Of a DNA stretch of 64,000 nucleotides, positions 34,291 to 43,628 are shown piece after piece. Under the pieces are notes generated by a model that was given only the letters and a program-made list of their open reading frames with translations, was not told where the DNA came from and ran no database searches. Both the position numbers and the translations under genes were made by a program. How positions within the stretch are numbered: the first letter of the stretch is position 1; the number at the start of each line of letters is the position of its first letter. Source of the stretch: Nocardioides palaemonis (GTDB lineage: Bacteria > Actinomycetota > Actinomycetes > Propionibacteriales > Nocardioidaceae); contig NZ_JAGVQR010000001.1 of the NCBI RefSeq assembly GCF_018275325.1, forward strand, positions 806,001-870,000, given 5' to 3'.

Positions 34291-34360
34291 CCCGGCCCGG
34301 CGGCTGGAAACGGCCTGTGGAGGACCGGTACGCCCGCTGCCGGCGGGGAACGCTCGCACC

Positions 34361-35392
34361 ATGACCAGCCTCCGGTGGCCCGCGACCCGCGCGGGCGTCG
34401 TCGTGCCCGTGCCGATCGACGCCACGGGACTCAGCGGCCCGACGCCGGGGCAGGCGCGTGGCCCACGCTGGCGCACGACCAGCCGCGGGCTCTACGTGCC
34501 GTCAGCGGTGACGGTGAGCGCCGACCAGCGCATCGCAGAGGCCGCCGCGGTGCTGCACGACGACGAGGCGGTCACGGGGTGGGCCGCCCTGCACTGGTCA
34601 CGCGCGGCGTGGTTCGACGGGACGGTCGGCGGGGTCGGGCGGCGCGACGTGGTGCTCGTGGCGCGGCGCCACCTGGTGGCGCAGCCGGGGTTCTCGGTGA
34701 GCCAGGAGTTCCTGCACCCGGACGAGATCGAGGTCGTGGACGGACTGCCCCTGACCCGGGCGGTGAGGTCGGTGACCTTCGAGATGCGGTACGCCGCCGA
34801 CCTCGGCGCCGCGGTGGAGGCCATCGACATGGCGTGCTACGCCGACCTCGTGTCGATCGCCGAGGTCACGGCGTACGTCGCGCAGCTCGGGCCGGTCACC
34901 GGCATCCAGCGGGCGCGCGACGCACTCGTCGAGGCCGACGAGAACTCGTGGTCGCCGCGGGAGACCCGGATGCGCGGCGTGTGGACGCGACGCGCCGGGC
35001 TCCCGCGGCCGCGGTGCAACGTCCCGGTGTTCGACCTGGACGGCAGGCACGTCGGGACCCCGGACATGGTCGACCCCGTCACGGGCGTGGTCGGCCTCTA
35101 CCACGGCGACAGCCACCTCACCCTCGTGGGCGCGTCGGGCGACGCCGTGAAGGAGGACGCCTACCGCGACCTCGGCCTCGAGCCGGTCGCCATGCTCGCG
35201 CCCGACTGGGGCGACCTCGACGCGTTCACCGCGCGGCTCCACGCCGCCGCACGGCGGGCCGCGCGCCGCGGGCCGCGCGGCTGGACGCTCTCCCCGCCCG
35301 AGTGGTGGACCACCACGGACACCGTCGAGAAGCGACGTGCGCTCACCGACCGGCAGCGGCGGAAGTACCTCCGCTACCGCCGCGCCGCCTGA
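34361..35392 (+). CDS. AbiEi-like / DUF559-like protein in a repeat-bounded unit
   Basis: 343 aa. N-terminal part resembles AbiEi-type antitoxin/regulator proteins: RTTSRGLYVPSAV, then EAAAVLHDDEAVTGWAALHW. The C-terminal part resembles DUF559 (Vsr/PD-(D/E)XK-like) domains: SPRETRMRGVWTRRAGLPRP, then the D of VGTPDMVDP. However the family's E-Y-D-G catalytic strand reads L-Y-H-G (VVGLYHGDSH), so the usual Glu is missing and nuclease activity is doubtful. Basic C terminus (RRALTDRQRRKYLRYRRAA). No partner toxin gene is adjacent. It lies alone between two composite inverted repeats, which suggests that gene and ends form one unit. Confidence 0.75.
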   Translation: MTSLRWPATRAGVVVPVPIDATGLSGPTPGQARGPRWRTTSRGLYVPSAVTVSADQRIAEAAAVLHDDEAVTGWAALHWSRAAWFDGTVGGVGRRDVVLVARRHLVAQPGFSVSQEFLHPDEIEVVDGLPLTRAVRSVTFEMRYAADLGAAVEAIDMACYADLVSIAEVTAYVAQLGPVTGIQRARDALVEADENSWSPRETRMRGVWTRRAGLPRPRCNVPVFDLDGRHVGTPDMVDPVTGVVGLYHGDSHLTLVGASGDAVKEDAYRDLGLEPVAMLAPDWGDLDAFTARLHAAARRAARRGPRGWTLSPPEWWTTTDTVEKRRALTDRQRRKYLRYRRAA

Positions 35393-35426
35393 GCGCAGCC
35401 GTGACGGGGTCCACGCGCACGTCGGG

Positions 35427-35519
35427 GTAGTCCAGTGGCCAGACGCTGTGCGAAGGGTCTCCGGACGACATCTGGCCACTGGACTACGCCACGCAGGCGA
35501 CGTCTCGCCACTGGACTAC
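35427..35519. repeat. Right composite end of the 34.2-35.5 kb unit
   Basis: Modules: direct at 35427-35443, inverted at 35471-35487 (an exact 17-bp inverted pair, GTAGTCCAGTGGCCAGA), and inverted at 35504-35519. Spacings 44 and 33 mirror 45 and 32 at the left end. It shares GCGACGTCTCGCCACTGGAC with the left end's inner copy. Confidence 0.85.
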
Positions 35520-35540
35520 CCCGCGCGCCGAGGCCCCGCG

Positions 35541-37469
35541 TCAGCGCTTGACGCGCAGCGGCACCTTCACCGTGCGGCTGGCACCGTGGCCGTTCTTCGC
35601 CCGCACGACCAGGGTGTAGCGACCGACGGCCAGGTTGCGTCCGCCGATCCGGCTCGAGAGACGGAGCGTGCGGTGGCCGGCCGCGAGGCGCTTGGTCACC
35701 CGGGCCACGGTCCGCGACCGCCCCGCCCGCTTGACCTCGACGGTCACCTTCGCCCCCTGGGTGAGCGCGATGCGCGCACGGACCTTTCGCGGGGAGCGGG
35801 ACGAGCCGGCCCGGTGGATGGCGCGACGGTTGGTGCGCACCTTCAGGCCCGGGCGGGCCCACGACACCTTGGTGGTGACGAAGCGGACGGTCTCGTTGCC
35901 GGCGGCGTCGGTGACCACGAGCCTGACGTTGTACGTGCCCGGCCGCGTGTAGGTGTGATGGACGCTCGTGCCGGCGTCGGGGCTCAGCTCGCTGAAACGC
36001 CAGGTGGCCGAGACGGGTCCCCACGCGTCGGAGGCCGTCACCGAGTACGTCACCCGGTCCTTGGTCCTCGCCCTGGCCGGTGCGTCGACCGACACGATGG
36101 TGGGTGCCACCGCATCGAAGGTGCGGGTCTGGACCACGTTGTCCACGCCGTTGATCCGGCTCCACACCGAGGTGAGGTTGCCGTCGCCGTCCCACGCCAC
36201 CTGCGGCTCGGGGGAGGGGAGCTGGCGGTCGGTGATGGGCCCCGTCAGGTCGTCGACGGCGACCCAGCCCTGGCCCGCGGGTCGGCGGGCCACCTGGACG
36301 AACGGCCGCCCGGCCGGGTCCCGGTTGACCCACGTCGCGGCGGTGCTGCCGCTCGCGTCGACGACCAGCGACACGTCCGAGGCGGCACCGGAGACGGGGT
36401 AGAAGGAGGTCGCGCTGCTCCAGGTGGAGCCCGCGCGGTCGGCGTACGCGACGTACGAGCCGGCTGCGACGTCCTGGGTCCAGGCGGCGGTCACCCGGCC
36501 GTCGGGGAGCGCGACGAGTGCGGCCTGCCCGACCGCACCGGTCGCGACCGTCTCCGGCGCCGACCAGCTGCCGCCCACGGGGCGACGGGCGCTGACCAGG
36601 CTCCCGCCCTCGACGGTCGTGTCGGGCCAGGCGAGGGTGGTGGTGCCGTCCGGTGCCACAGCGACGACCGGGTCCCCGACGTCGTCGGTGGCGGCGACCT
36701 CGACGGGCTCGGCCCACGCGCTGCCCGGGACCCGCGTCGCGGCGCCCACGTGGTCCTCCGGCGCGGGCATCGGCGGGGCACCGCGGTCGTTGCTGCGCCA
36801 GGTGACCGCGGCCGAGCCGTCGGCGGTGACGTCGAGGTCGGTGCGGTAGGCGTACTGGTCGGCCGGCGACACGGCCACCGTCGCCGACCAGGTCCCGTCG
36901 ACCGGCCGGGTGGACGTCACCACCACGCCGTCCTCGACCCATGCCGCGGTCACCGTGCCGTCGGCGGACGCGTCGAGGTCCACGTCGATCGCGGTGGCGG
37001 ACGCCGTGAGGTTCTGGCTCAGGGCCACGGGAGCCGACCACGTCCCCGCGGCGGACCGGGAGGAGGCCACGACGAGGCTGTTGGTCTTGTAGCCCAACGC
37101 CCAGACGGCGGTGGCCCGGCCTCCGGGGCCGGCCACGACCACCGGCCGTGACACGTCCGCGAGGCCGGCCGCGAGGTCGACCGGGGTGGACCAGCCGCTG
37201 GCATCGTGGGTCCTCGTCACGACCCGGTTGGCGAAGATGCTGCCGGACGTCGCGTCGCGTGCGACCCACACCGCGGTCGTCGCGCCTGACGCGTCGGCGG
37301 CCACGCCGGCGCCCCGCGCGACGTCGGTGGTGGCGGACAGCGTGGTGGTCGGCGTCCACCCCGGCGGCTCGACGACCGGTGCGGCCACGGCCGGGACCGC
37401 GGACAGCAGGCCTCCGGCGACGGCCAGGGTGACGGTGACGGGTGTTGCTGTGCGCAGGACGTGTGGCAT
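35541..37469 (-). CDS. Secreted PKD-domain repeat protein
   Basis: 642 aa. Signal peptide with core [20 protein letters not shown], cleavage near AVA-AP. Residues about 45-430 consist of degenerate sialidase-like/propeller repeats, each with a strand ending in T-x-A-W ([43 protein letters not shown]). A PKD domain follows (about 440-525, [20 protein letters not shown]), then a basic Ig-like C terminus with [17 protein letters not shown]-rich ribosome site precedes ATG. Probably surface or extracellular; ligand unknown. Confidence 0.82.
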   Translation of the reverse strand: MPHVLRTATPVTVTLAVAGGLLSAVPAVAAPVVEPPGWTPTTTLSATTDVARGAGVAADASGATTAVWVARDATSGSIFANRVVTRTHDASGWSTPVDLAAGLADVSRPVVVAGPGGRATAVWALGYKTNSLVVASSRSAAGTWSAPVALSQNLTASATAIDVDLDASADGTVTAAWVEDGVVVTSTRPVDGTWSATVAVSPADQYAYRTDLDVTADGSAAVTWRSNDRGAPPMPAPEDHVGAATRVPGSAWAEPVEVAATDDVGDPVVAVAPDGTTTLAWPDTTVEGGSLVSARRPVGGSWSAPETVATGAVGQAALVALPDGRVTAAWTQDVAAGSYVAYADRAGSTWSSATSFYPVSGAASDVSLVVDASGSTAATWVNRDPAGRPFVQVARRPAGQGWVAVDDLTGPITDRQLPSPEPQVAWDGDGNLTSVWSRINGVDNVVQTRTFDAVAPTIVSVDAPARARTKDRVTYSVTASDAWGPVSATWRFSELSPDAGTSVHHTYTRPGTYNVRLVVTDAAGNETVRFVTTKVSWARPGLKVRTNRRAIHRAGSSRSPRKVRARIALTQGAKVTVEVKRAGRSRTVARVTKRLAAGHRTLRLSSRIGGRNLAVGRYTLVVRAKNGHGASRTVKVPLRVKR

Positions 37470-37609
37470 GGCGGTTCCCCCGGGTCAGACGGCACCGGCG
37501 AGCACCGGTGAGCGTGGGACGCACCGTACGCCGAATTTGTTGCGCCGCGCCGTGGACGACACCCCGAATCGATTGGCAGCCGCGCACCCCCGCGCCGTAC
37601 GATCGCCGC

Positions 37610-37830
37610 AGGCGTCTGAGCCGTCATCAGCGGCGAGCCTCGGGAAGAACGGGTACGGCGATCCGGCCGCCACCTCACTAGACCCCGACGGGTACGGCCC
37701 GACACAGCCGAATGGAGTGGCTCCGCGAGGAGCAAGCGAGGTGGTACCGCGGCACCCTCCGTCGGAGGTGGTCGTCCTCGCGGGTTTCGAGACAGGACTT
37801 CGTCCTTCCTCAACCAGCGAGAGAGAGCCG
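37610..37830 (+). promoter_or_regulatory. T-box leader of ileS, translational type
   Basis: T-box bulge TGGTACCGCGG (37742-37752), flanked by antisequestrator arms GCGAGG (37736-37741) and CCTCGC (37776-37781). Ultrashort stem I closed by GCGGC/GCCGC (37630-37634 / 37666-37670), with the Ile specifier ATC at 37661-37663 on the 3' side. The sequestrator would pair CTCGC (37777-37781) with GCGAG (37817-37821), next to the GA-rich ribosome site; a palindromic element occupies the loop between them. Actinobacterial ileS T-boxes acting on translation are known. Confidence 0.88.
37783..37815. repeat. Palindromic element in the ileS T-box platform
   Basis: GGTTTCGAGAC...CTCAACC ends with the inner hairpin AGGAC-TTC-GTCCT. 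It sits exactly between the two arms of the predicted sequestrator helix. Confidence 0.7.
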
Positions 37831-40800
37831 ATGACGTACCCCAAGGTGAGCCACACCGACGCCACTGCCGTCGCCAGCAGCCCGCGCTTCCCGGAGATCG
37901 AGGAGGCGGTGCTCGCCTACTGGGAGGCCGACGACACCTTCCGCGCGAGCGTCGAGCAGCGCGAGGCCGGCACCGACGGCGACAACGAGTTCGTCTTCTA
38001 CGACGGCCCGCCCTTCGCCAACGGCCTGCCGCACTACGGCCACCTGCTCACCGGCTACGTCAAGGACCTCGTCCCGCGCTACCAGACGATGCGCGGCAAG
38101 CGCGTCGAGCGCCGCTTCGGCTGGGACACCCACGGCCTGCCCGCCGAGCTCGAGGCGATGCGCCTCAACGGCATCAAGACCACCGACGAGATCGTCGAGC
38201 TGGGCATCGAGAAGTTCAACGAGGCCTGCCGCCAGAGCGTCCTGAAGTACACGGGGGAGTGGCGCGACTACGTCACCCGCCAGGCGCGCTGGGTCGACTT
38301 CGACAACGACTACCGCACCATGAACCCCGAGTTCATGGAGTCGGTCATCTGGGCCTTCAAGCAGCTGCACGACAAGGGTCTGGTCTACGAGGGCTTCCGC
38401 GTCCTGCCCTACTGCTGGCAGGACGAGACCCCGCTCTCCAACCACGAGCTGCGCATGGACGACGACGTCTACCAGATGCGCCAGGACCCGGCGGTCACCG
38501 TCGGCTACGACGTCACGACCGAGGGGGACTTCAAGGGCGTCAAGGTCCTCGTCTGGACGACGACGCCGTGGACGCTGCCCTCCAACCTCGCGGTGATGGT
38601 CGGCGAGGACATCGACTACGTCGTGGTCACCTCCGACGGGCCCACCGGCTCGACCGAGCGCTACCTCATCGCCGAGGCCCGCCTCGCGTCGTACGCCCGC
38701 GAGCTCGGGGAGTCCCCCGAGGTCACCTGGCGCGGCACGGGCGCCGACCTCGTCGGCCTGGAGTACGCCCCGCCGTTCTCCTACTACGCCGGCCACGCGC
38801 GGGCGTTCCGCCTGGTGCCCGCCGAGTTCGTGACGACCACGGACGGCACGGGGCTCGTCCACACCGCCGGCGCGTTCGGTGAGGACGACAAGGTGGTCAC
38901 CGACCGCGAGGGCATCGAGGCCGTCATGCCGGTCGGCAAGGACGGGCGGTTCACCTTCCCGGTCACCGACTACGAGGGCATGCAGGTCTTCGACGCAAAC
39001 CTGCACGTCATCGACCACCTCAAGGCCGCGACGGCCAATCTCTCGCCGGTCGAGGACGGCGCGCAGCGCCCGTCTCGAGACCACGGCTCGGTCACGCCCG
39101 GCACCGTCCTGGTGCGCCGCGAGACCTACGACCACTCCTACCCGCACTGCTGGCGCTGCCGGCAGCCGCTGATCTACAAGGGCGTCTCGTCGTGGTTCGT
39201 CGAGGTGACCAAGGTCAAGGAGCGCCTGATGGCGCTCAACCAGGAGATCCGCTGGGTCCCCGACCACATCAAGGACGGCCAGTTCGGCAAGTGGCTGGAG
39301 AACGCCCGCGACTGGTCGATCACCCGCAACCGCTTCTGGGGCAGCCCGGTGCCGGTGTGGAAGTCCGACGACGAGCACTACCCGCGCCTCGACGTCTACG
39401 GCTCGTTCGAGGAGATCGAGCGCGACTTCGGCACGCTGCCGCGCGACAAGGACGGCAACCCCGACCTGCACCGCCCGTTCGTCGACGAGCTCACCCGGCC
39501 CAACCCCGACGACCCGACCGGGAAGTCGACCATGCGCCGCGTCACCGACGTCCTCGACGTCTGGTTCGACTCGGGCTCGATGTCGTTCGCCCAGGTGCAC
39601 TACCCGTTCGAGAACAAGGACTGGTTCGACGACCACTTCCCGGGCGACTTCATCGTCGAGTACATCGGCCAGACCCGCGGCTGGTTCTACACGATGCACG
39701 TCCTGGCCGGCGCGATCTTCGACCGCCCGGCGTTCTCGACGTGCCTGAGCCACGGCATCGTGCTCGGCAACGACGGCCAGAAGATGTCGAAGAGCCTGCG
39801 CAACTACCCCGACGTCCGCGAGGTCTTCGACCGCGACGGCGCCGACGCGATGCGCTGGTTCCTGATGTCGAGCCCGATCCTGCGCGGCGGCAACCTGATC
39901 GTCACCGAGCAGGGCATCCGCGACTCGGTGCGCCAGGTGCTGATCCCGCTGTGGAACAGCTGGTCGTTCTTCAGCCTCTACGCCAACGCCGCGGGCGGCG
40001 GCGCCGGGCGCGAGGCGACGTGGCGCACCGACAGCGCGCACCCGATGGACCGCTACATCCTGGCCAAGCTGCGCGACCACGTGGCGGTGATGACCGACCA
40101 GCTCGACAACTACGAGGTGGCGGCCGCGTGCGACTCCACGCGCACCTTCCTCGACGTGCTGACCAACTGGTACATCCGGCGCTCGCGCGAGCGGTTCTGG
40201 GACGAGGACGGCGACGCCTTCGACACCCTCTACACGGTGCTCGAGGTCGTGTGCCGCGTGACGGCGCCGCTGCTGCCGCTGACCACGGAGGAGGTGTGGC
40301 GCGGCCTGACGGGCGAGCGGTCGGTCCACCTGACCGACTGGCCGTCGGTCGACGACCTGCCCGCCGACGAGGCGCTGGTGGCGTCGATGGACACCGTCCG
40401 CGACGTCTGCTCGGCCGGCTCCGCGCTGCGCAAGGCGGCCAACCTGCGCAACCGGCTGCCGCTCTCGCGCCTGACGGTGGTCAGCGACGCCGACCTCACC
40501 GGCTTCGAGCAGCTGGTCGCCGACGAGCTCAACCTCAAGGCCGTCGACCTGCTCGCCGCGGAGGCGCCCGAGGCGGAGGCGTACGGCGTCTCCCAGCGGC
40601 TGACCGTCAACGCGCGCGCCGCCGGGCCGCGCCTGGGCAAGGACGTCCAGCTCGCGATCAAGGGCTCGAAGTCGGGCGACTGGTCGGTGGCCGAGGACGG
40701 CACCGTCACCGCCGGCGGCCTGGCGCTGGTCGAGGGGGAGTACGCCCTCGAGACCGTCGCGGGGTCCGCCGACGACGACACCGCGATCGGCGTGCTGCCG

Positions 40801-41067
40801 CGCGGCGGCTTCGTCGTGCTCGACACGGCGGTGACGCCCGAGCTCGAGGCCGAGGGCGCCGCCCGCGACCTGGTGCGCGCGGTGCAGCAGGCACGCAAGG
40901 ACGCCGGCCTCCAGGTCAGCGACCGGATCGCGCTCACGGTCTCCGCGCCGGCCGCGACCCTCGACGCGGCGCGCACCCACGAGGGCCTGATCGCCGACGA
41001 GACGCTGGCCACGAGCGTGGCCTACGCCGAGGCCGACGAGGTCTCGGTCGAGGTCGCGAAGGCCTGA
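37831..41067 (+). CDS. ileS: Isoleucyl-tRNA synthetase (type 2)
   Basis: 1078-aa class I synthetase. HIGH-type motif [11 protein letters not shown] at residues 61-71; [14 protein letters not shown] follows; editing domain in the middle; KMSKS within [13 protein letters not shown] at about 651-655; C-terminal tRNA-binding domain. The sequence around HIGH and its length match the eukaryote-like (type 2) IleRS found in actinobacteria, which tends to resist mupirocin. Residues about 406-418 ([13 protein letters not shown]) are encoded by a palindromic element inserted in frame before [13 protein letters not shown]. Expression is set by the T-box leader. GA-rich ribosome site ends four bases before ATG. 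Confidence 0.96.
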   Translation: MTYPKVSHTDATAVASSPRFPEIEEAVLAYWEADDTFRASVEQREAGTDGDNEFVFYDGPPFANGLPHYGHLLTGYVKDLVPRYQTMRGKRVERRFGWDTHGLPAELEAMRLNGIKTTDEIVELGIEKFNEACRQSVLKYTGEWRDYVTRQARWVDFDNDYRTMNPEFMESVIWAFKQLHDKGLVYEGFRVLPYCWQDETPLSNHELRMDDDVYQMRQDPAVTVGYDVTTEGDFKGVKVLVWTTTPWTLPSNLAVMVGEDIDYVVVTSDGPTGSTERYLIAEARLASYARELGESPEVTWRGTGADLVGLEYAPPFSYYAGHARAFRLVPAEFVTTTDGTGLVHTAGAFGEDDKVVTDREGIEAVMPVGKDGRFTFPVTDYEGMQVFDANLHVIDHLKAATANLSPVEDGAQRPSRDHGSVTPGTVLVRRETYDHSYPHCWRCRQPLIYKGVSSWFVEVTKVKERLMALNQEIRWVPDHIKDGQFGKWLENARDWSITRNRFWGSPVPVWKSDDEHYPRLDVYGSFEEIERDFGTLPRDKDGNPDLHRPFVDELTRPNPDDPTGKSTMRRVTDVLDVWFDSGSMSFAQVHYPFENKDWFDDHFPGDFIVEYIGQTRGWFYTMHVLAGAIFDRPAFSTCLSHGIVLGNDGQKMSKSLRNYPDVREVFDRDGADAMRWFLMSSPILRGGNLIVTEQGIRDSVRQVLIPLWNSWSFFSLYANAAGGGAGREATWRTDSAHPMDRYILAKLRDHVAVMTDQLDNYEVAAACDSTRTFLDVLTNWYIRRSRERFWDEDGDAFDTLYTVLEVVCRVTAPLLPLTTEEVWRGLTGERSVHLTDWPSVDDLPADEALVASMDTVRDVCSAGSALRKAANLRNRLPLSRLTVVSDADLTGFEQLVADELNLKAVDLLAAEAPEAEAYGVSQRLTVNARAAGPRLGKDVQLAIKGSKSGDWSVAEDGTVTAGGLALVEGEYALETVAGSADDDTAIGVLPRGGFVVLDTAVTPELEAEGAARDLVRAVQQARKDAGLQVSDRIALTVSAPAATLDAARTHEGLIADETLATSVAYAEADEVSVEVAKA
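39048..39082. repeat. Palindromic element inside ileS
   Basis: Outer arms GGTC/GACC, TCGAG/CTCGA, and a perfect inner hairpin GGCGC-GCA-GCGCC. In frame, in a loop of the editing-domain region. Confidence 0.85.
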
Positions 41068-41106
41068 GCGTCCGCGACGCGTCGGCGGGCTGGTTGAATC
41101 GTGGGC

Positions 41107-42165
41107 ATGGCCCACCTCGACCTGTCCGCCGACGTCGTCACCCTCACCCAGCAGCTCGTCGACACCTTCTCGGTCAGCCACCACGAGCAGGAGATCGCCG
41201 ACGCCGTCGAGGCGGCGCTGCGCACGCTGCCGCACCTCACCGTGACCCGGCGCGGGCACACGCTCGTCGCGCGCACCGACCTCGGCCGCGGCGAGCGGGT
41301 CGTCGTGGCCGGTCACCTCGACACGGTGCCGCTCAACGACAACCTCCCCTCGCGGCTCGAGGACGGCGTCCTGCACGGCCTCGGCACCTGCGACATGAAG
41401 GGCGGCGACGCGGTGATGCTCAAGCTCGCCGCCGACCTCACCGAGCCCAACCGCGACCTCACCTTCATCTTCTACGAGGCCGAGGAGGTCGACTCGGTCC
41501 ACAACGGGCTGCGCAAGCTCACCGAGAGCGACCCCGACCTGCTCGAGGCCGACTTCGCGATCCTCATGGAGCCCAGCAACGCGGCGATCGAGGCGGGCTG
41601 CCAGGGCACGATGCGCGTCGACGTCCGCACGACGGGGGAGCGCTCGCACAGCGCACGCAGCTGGAAGGGCGTCAACGCGATCCACCGGGCGGCCCCGATC
41701 CTCGCGCGGCTCAACGACTACGTCGCCCGCGAGCCGGAGATCGACGGGCTGACCTACCACGAGGGCCTCAACGCTACCGGGATCCGCGGCGGCGTCGCCG
41801 GCAACGTGATCCCCGACGAGTGCGTGGTGGAGGTCAACTTCCGCTTCGCCCCCGACCGCAGCGAGGCTGACGCCGAGGCGTTCGTGCGCGACTTCTTCGA
41901 CGGCTTCGAGGTGACGGTCACCGACATGGCCGCCGGCGCCCTCCCGGGCCTCGACCGCCCGGCCGCGAAGGCGTTCGTCGACGCGGTCGGCGGCGAGCCG
42001 GCCCCGAAGTTCGGCTGGACCGACGTCGCCCAGTTCACCAAGCTGGGCGTGCCGGCGGTCAACTTCGGTCCCGGCGACCCGATGTTCGCCCACAAGCAGG
42101 ACGAGCACGTGCCGGTCGAGCACGTCGAGCGCTGCGAGCGGGTCTTGAAGGAGTGGCTGTCGTGA
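41107..42165 (+). CDS. dapE: Succinyl-diaminopimelate desuccinylase
   Basis: 352-aa M20-family dizinc hydrolase releasing succinate and LL-diaminopimelate. Metal motif VVAGHLDTVPLND and GTCDMKGGDAVML; catalytic Glu in FIFYEAEEVDSVHNGL; FGWTDVAQFTKLGVPAVNFGPG near the C terminus is typical of actinobacterial DapE. ATG 41107 preferred to GTG 41101. Stop overlaps the next gene (GTGA), giving a dapE-LOG-divIVA operon. Confidence 0.95.
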   Translation: MAHLDLSADVVTLTQQLVDTFSVSHHEQEIADAVEAALRTLPHLTVTRRGHTLVARTDLGRGERVVVAGHLDTVPLNDNLPSRLEDGVLHGLGTCDMKGGDAVMLKLAADLTEPNRDLTFIFYEAEEVDSVHNGLRKLTESDPDLLEADFAILMEPSNAAIEAGCQGTMRVDVRTTGERSHSARSWKGVNAIHRAAPILARLNDYVAREPEIDGLTYHEGLNATGIRGGVAGNVIPDECVVEVNFRFAPDRSEADAEAFVRDFFDGFEVTVTDMAAGALPGLDRPAAKAFVDAVGGEPAPKFGWTDVAQFTKLGVPAVNFGPGDPMFAHKQDEHVPVEHVERCERVLKEWLS

Positions 42166-42914
42166 GCGACCAGCAGGAGCTCCCGCACGACCGGATGCGC
42201 GGCCCGGTCGTCGAGCGGCGCGGCCAGGTCCACGACGGCAGCACCACCGACCAGCGCCTCCTCGACTCCCGCGGCCCGACCGACTGGGTGCACACCGACC
42301 CGTGGCGGGTGCTCCGGATCCAGGCCGAGTTCGTCGAGGGGTTCGGGGCGCTCGCCGAGACCGGCCCCGCCATCGCGGTCTTCGGCTCCGCGCGGACCCC
42401 GGCCGACCACCCCCACTACGCCATCGGCGAGGAGGTCGGCCGCAAGCTCGTCGAGGCCGGCTTCGCGGTGATCACCGGCGGCGGGCCCGGCGCGATGGAG
42501 GCCGCCAACAAGGGCGCCTGCGAGGCCGGCGGCGCCAGCCTCGGCCTCGGGATCGAGCTGCCCTTCGAGTCGGGTCTCAACCAGTGGGTCGACAAGGGCA
42601 TCAACTTCCGCTACTTCTTCGCCCGCAAGACGATGTTCGTCAAGTACTCCCAGGGCTTCGTGGTGCTGCCCGGCGGGCTCGGCACCCTCGACGAGCTGTT
42701 CGAGGCACTGACGCTCGTGCAGACCGGCAAGGTCACGTCGTTCCCGATCGTGCTGATCGGCACCGCCTACTGGAGCGGCATGATCGGCTGGCTGCGCGAC
42801 ACCGTGCTCGCCGAGGGCAAGATCAACCCGGCCGACCTCGACATGATGGTCGTGACCGACGACGTCGACGAGGCGGTCTCGCTGATGGTGCAGGCGCGGG
42901 AGGCCCGGACATGA
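42162..42914 (+). CDS. LOG family (TIGR00730) Rossmann protein
   Basis: 250 aa. Lysine-decarboxylase-like fold with GGGPGAMEAANKGA and the diagnostic PGGLGTLDELFEAL (PGGxGTxxE) that binds the nucleotide phosphate. LOG proteins hydrolyse nucleoside 5'-monophosphates, releasing the base, and include cytokinin-activating enzymes; the bacterial role is often unknown. GTG start overlaps dapE, with AAGGAG upstream. Confidence 0.92.
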   Translation: MSDQQELPHDRMRGPVVERRGQVHDGSTTDQRLLDSRGPTDWVHTDPWRVLRIQAEFVEGFGALAETGPAIAVFGSARTPADHPHYAIGEEVGRKLVEAGFAVITGGGPGAMEAANKGACEAGGASLGLGIELPFESGLNQWVDKGINFRYFFARKTMFVKYSQGFVVLPGGLGTLDELFEALTLVQTGKVTSFPIVLIGTAYWSGMIGWLRDTVLAEGKINPADLDMMVVTDDVDEAVSLMVQAREART

Positions 42915-43189
42915 TGTGGCTGTTCGCGATCCTCGTGGTCCTCGCGATGGCGGGCGTCGCCCTCCTCGCGGCCGGCCGCGGCGGGTCGATGCCACCGGCC
43001 CACGACGACCGCCCCGACCTGGTCCTGCCGACCGACCGGCCGATCGGCGCGGCCGACCTGCGGGGCGTACGGTTCCCGCTGGCCGTGCGCGGCTACCGGA
43101 TGTCCGACGTCGACGCGCTGCTCGCGCGCCTGGCCACCGAGCTCGAGGACGGTCGGGGGACCTCGTCTGGCGACGTCGACCGGCCCTAG
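42911..43189 (+). CDS. Membrane-anchored DivIVA-domain protein
   Basis: 92 aa. N-terminal helix MWLFAILVVLAMAGVALLAAG and a DivIVA N-terminal motif LRGVRFPLAVRGYRMSDVDALLARL (the conserved F...RGY...VD.L), which targets curved membranes in polar-growth proteins. Far shorter than Wag31, with no long coiled coil. ATG overlaps the LOG gene stop. A similar small protein often sits beside dapE in actinobacteria. Confidence 0.85.
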   Translation: MMWLFAILVVLAMAGVALLAAGRGGSMPPAHDDRPDLVLPTDRPIGAADLRGVRFPLAVRGYRMSDVDALLARLATELEDGRGTSSGDVDRP

Positions 43190-43205
43190 GGCAGACTCCG
43201 GCGGC

Positions 43206-43628
43206 ATGTCGTTCCCGATCGTGGTGTGGATCCTCACGGCGCTGGCCGCCGTGGTGGTCGTGCTGACCCGGATGCGCCTGCGCGGCGAGGACGCGGCCGG
43301 ACGCCTGTCCATCAACCCGAGGCTCCCCGCGGTGCACTTCGTCGCGGGCACGCTCGCCCTGGTGCTGTGGCTCGGGGTCCTCGTCGCGCCGGAGGACTCG
43401 CTGGTCGGGGGTCCGCTCGTCGGCATCATCGCCGTCGCAGGGTGGTGGGTGACCGCGCTCTGCGGCGTGCTGATCCTCGCGCGCTGGCTGCCCACGAAGG
43501 GCCGGCACGCCCCGGCCGCGTCCGGCGACGGCTGGAGCGACGGTCCCGGCCTCTCGCTCCTCGCCCACCTCGGGATGGTCGTCGGCGTGCTGGTGTTCAC
43601 CTACGCCTACCTCACGGCGGCGGTGTGA
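43206..43628 (+). CDS. Four-helix membrane protein
   Basis: 140 aa with four hydrophobic segments (VVWILTALAAVVVVL, HFVAGTLALVLWLGVLV, GIIAVAGWWVTALCGVLIL, LLAHLGMVVGVLVFTYAYL). No family recognised. Its stop overlaps the GTG of the downstream peptidase gene, so it is probably co-translated with it. Confidence 0.65.
   Translation: MSFPIVVWILTALAAVVVVLTRMRLRGEDAAGRLSINPRLPAVHFVAGTLALVLWLGVLVAPEDSLVGGPLVGIIAVAGWWVTALCGVLILARWLPTKGRHAPAASGDGWSDGPGLSLLAHLGMVVGVLVFTYAYLTAAV

Noticed and set aside
34198-35519. CRISPR-like array from repeated GTAGTCCAGTGGC
   Set aside because: Only six copies, in both orientations, with irregular short gaps and a gene in the middle.
39048-39082. ileS as a disrupted pseudogene
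   Set aside because: The insertion keeps the frame and all synthetase motifs before and after are intact.
37810-42123. 1437-codon open frame antisense to ileS and dapE
   Set aside because: A shadow of GC-rich codon bias; composition is Arg/Val/Gly/Ala with no domain, and both sense genes are certain.
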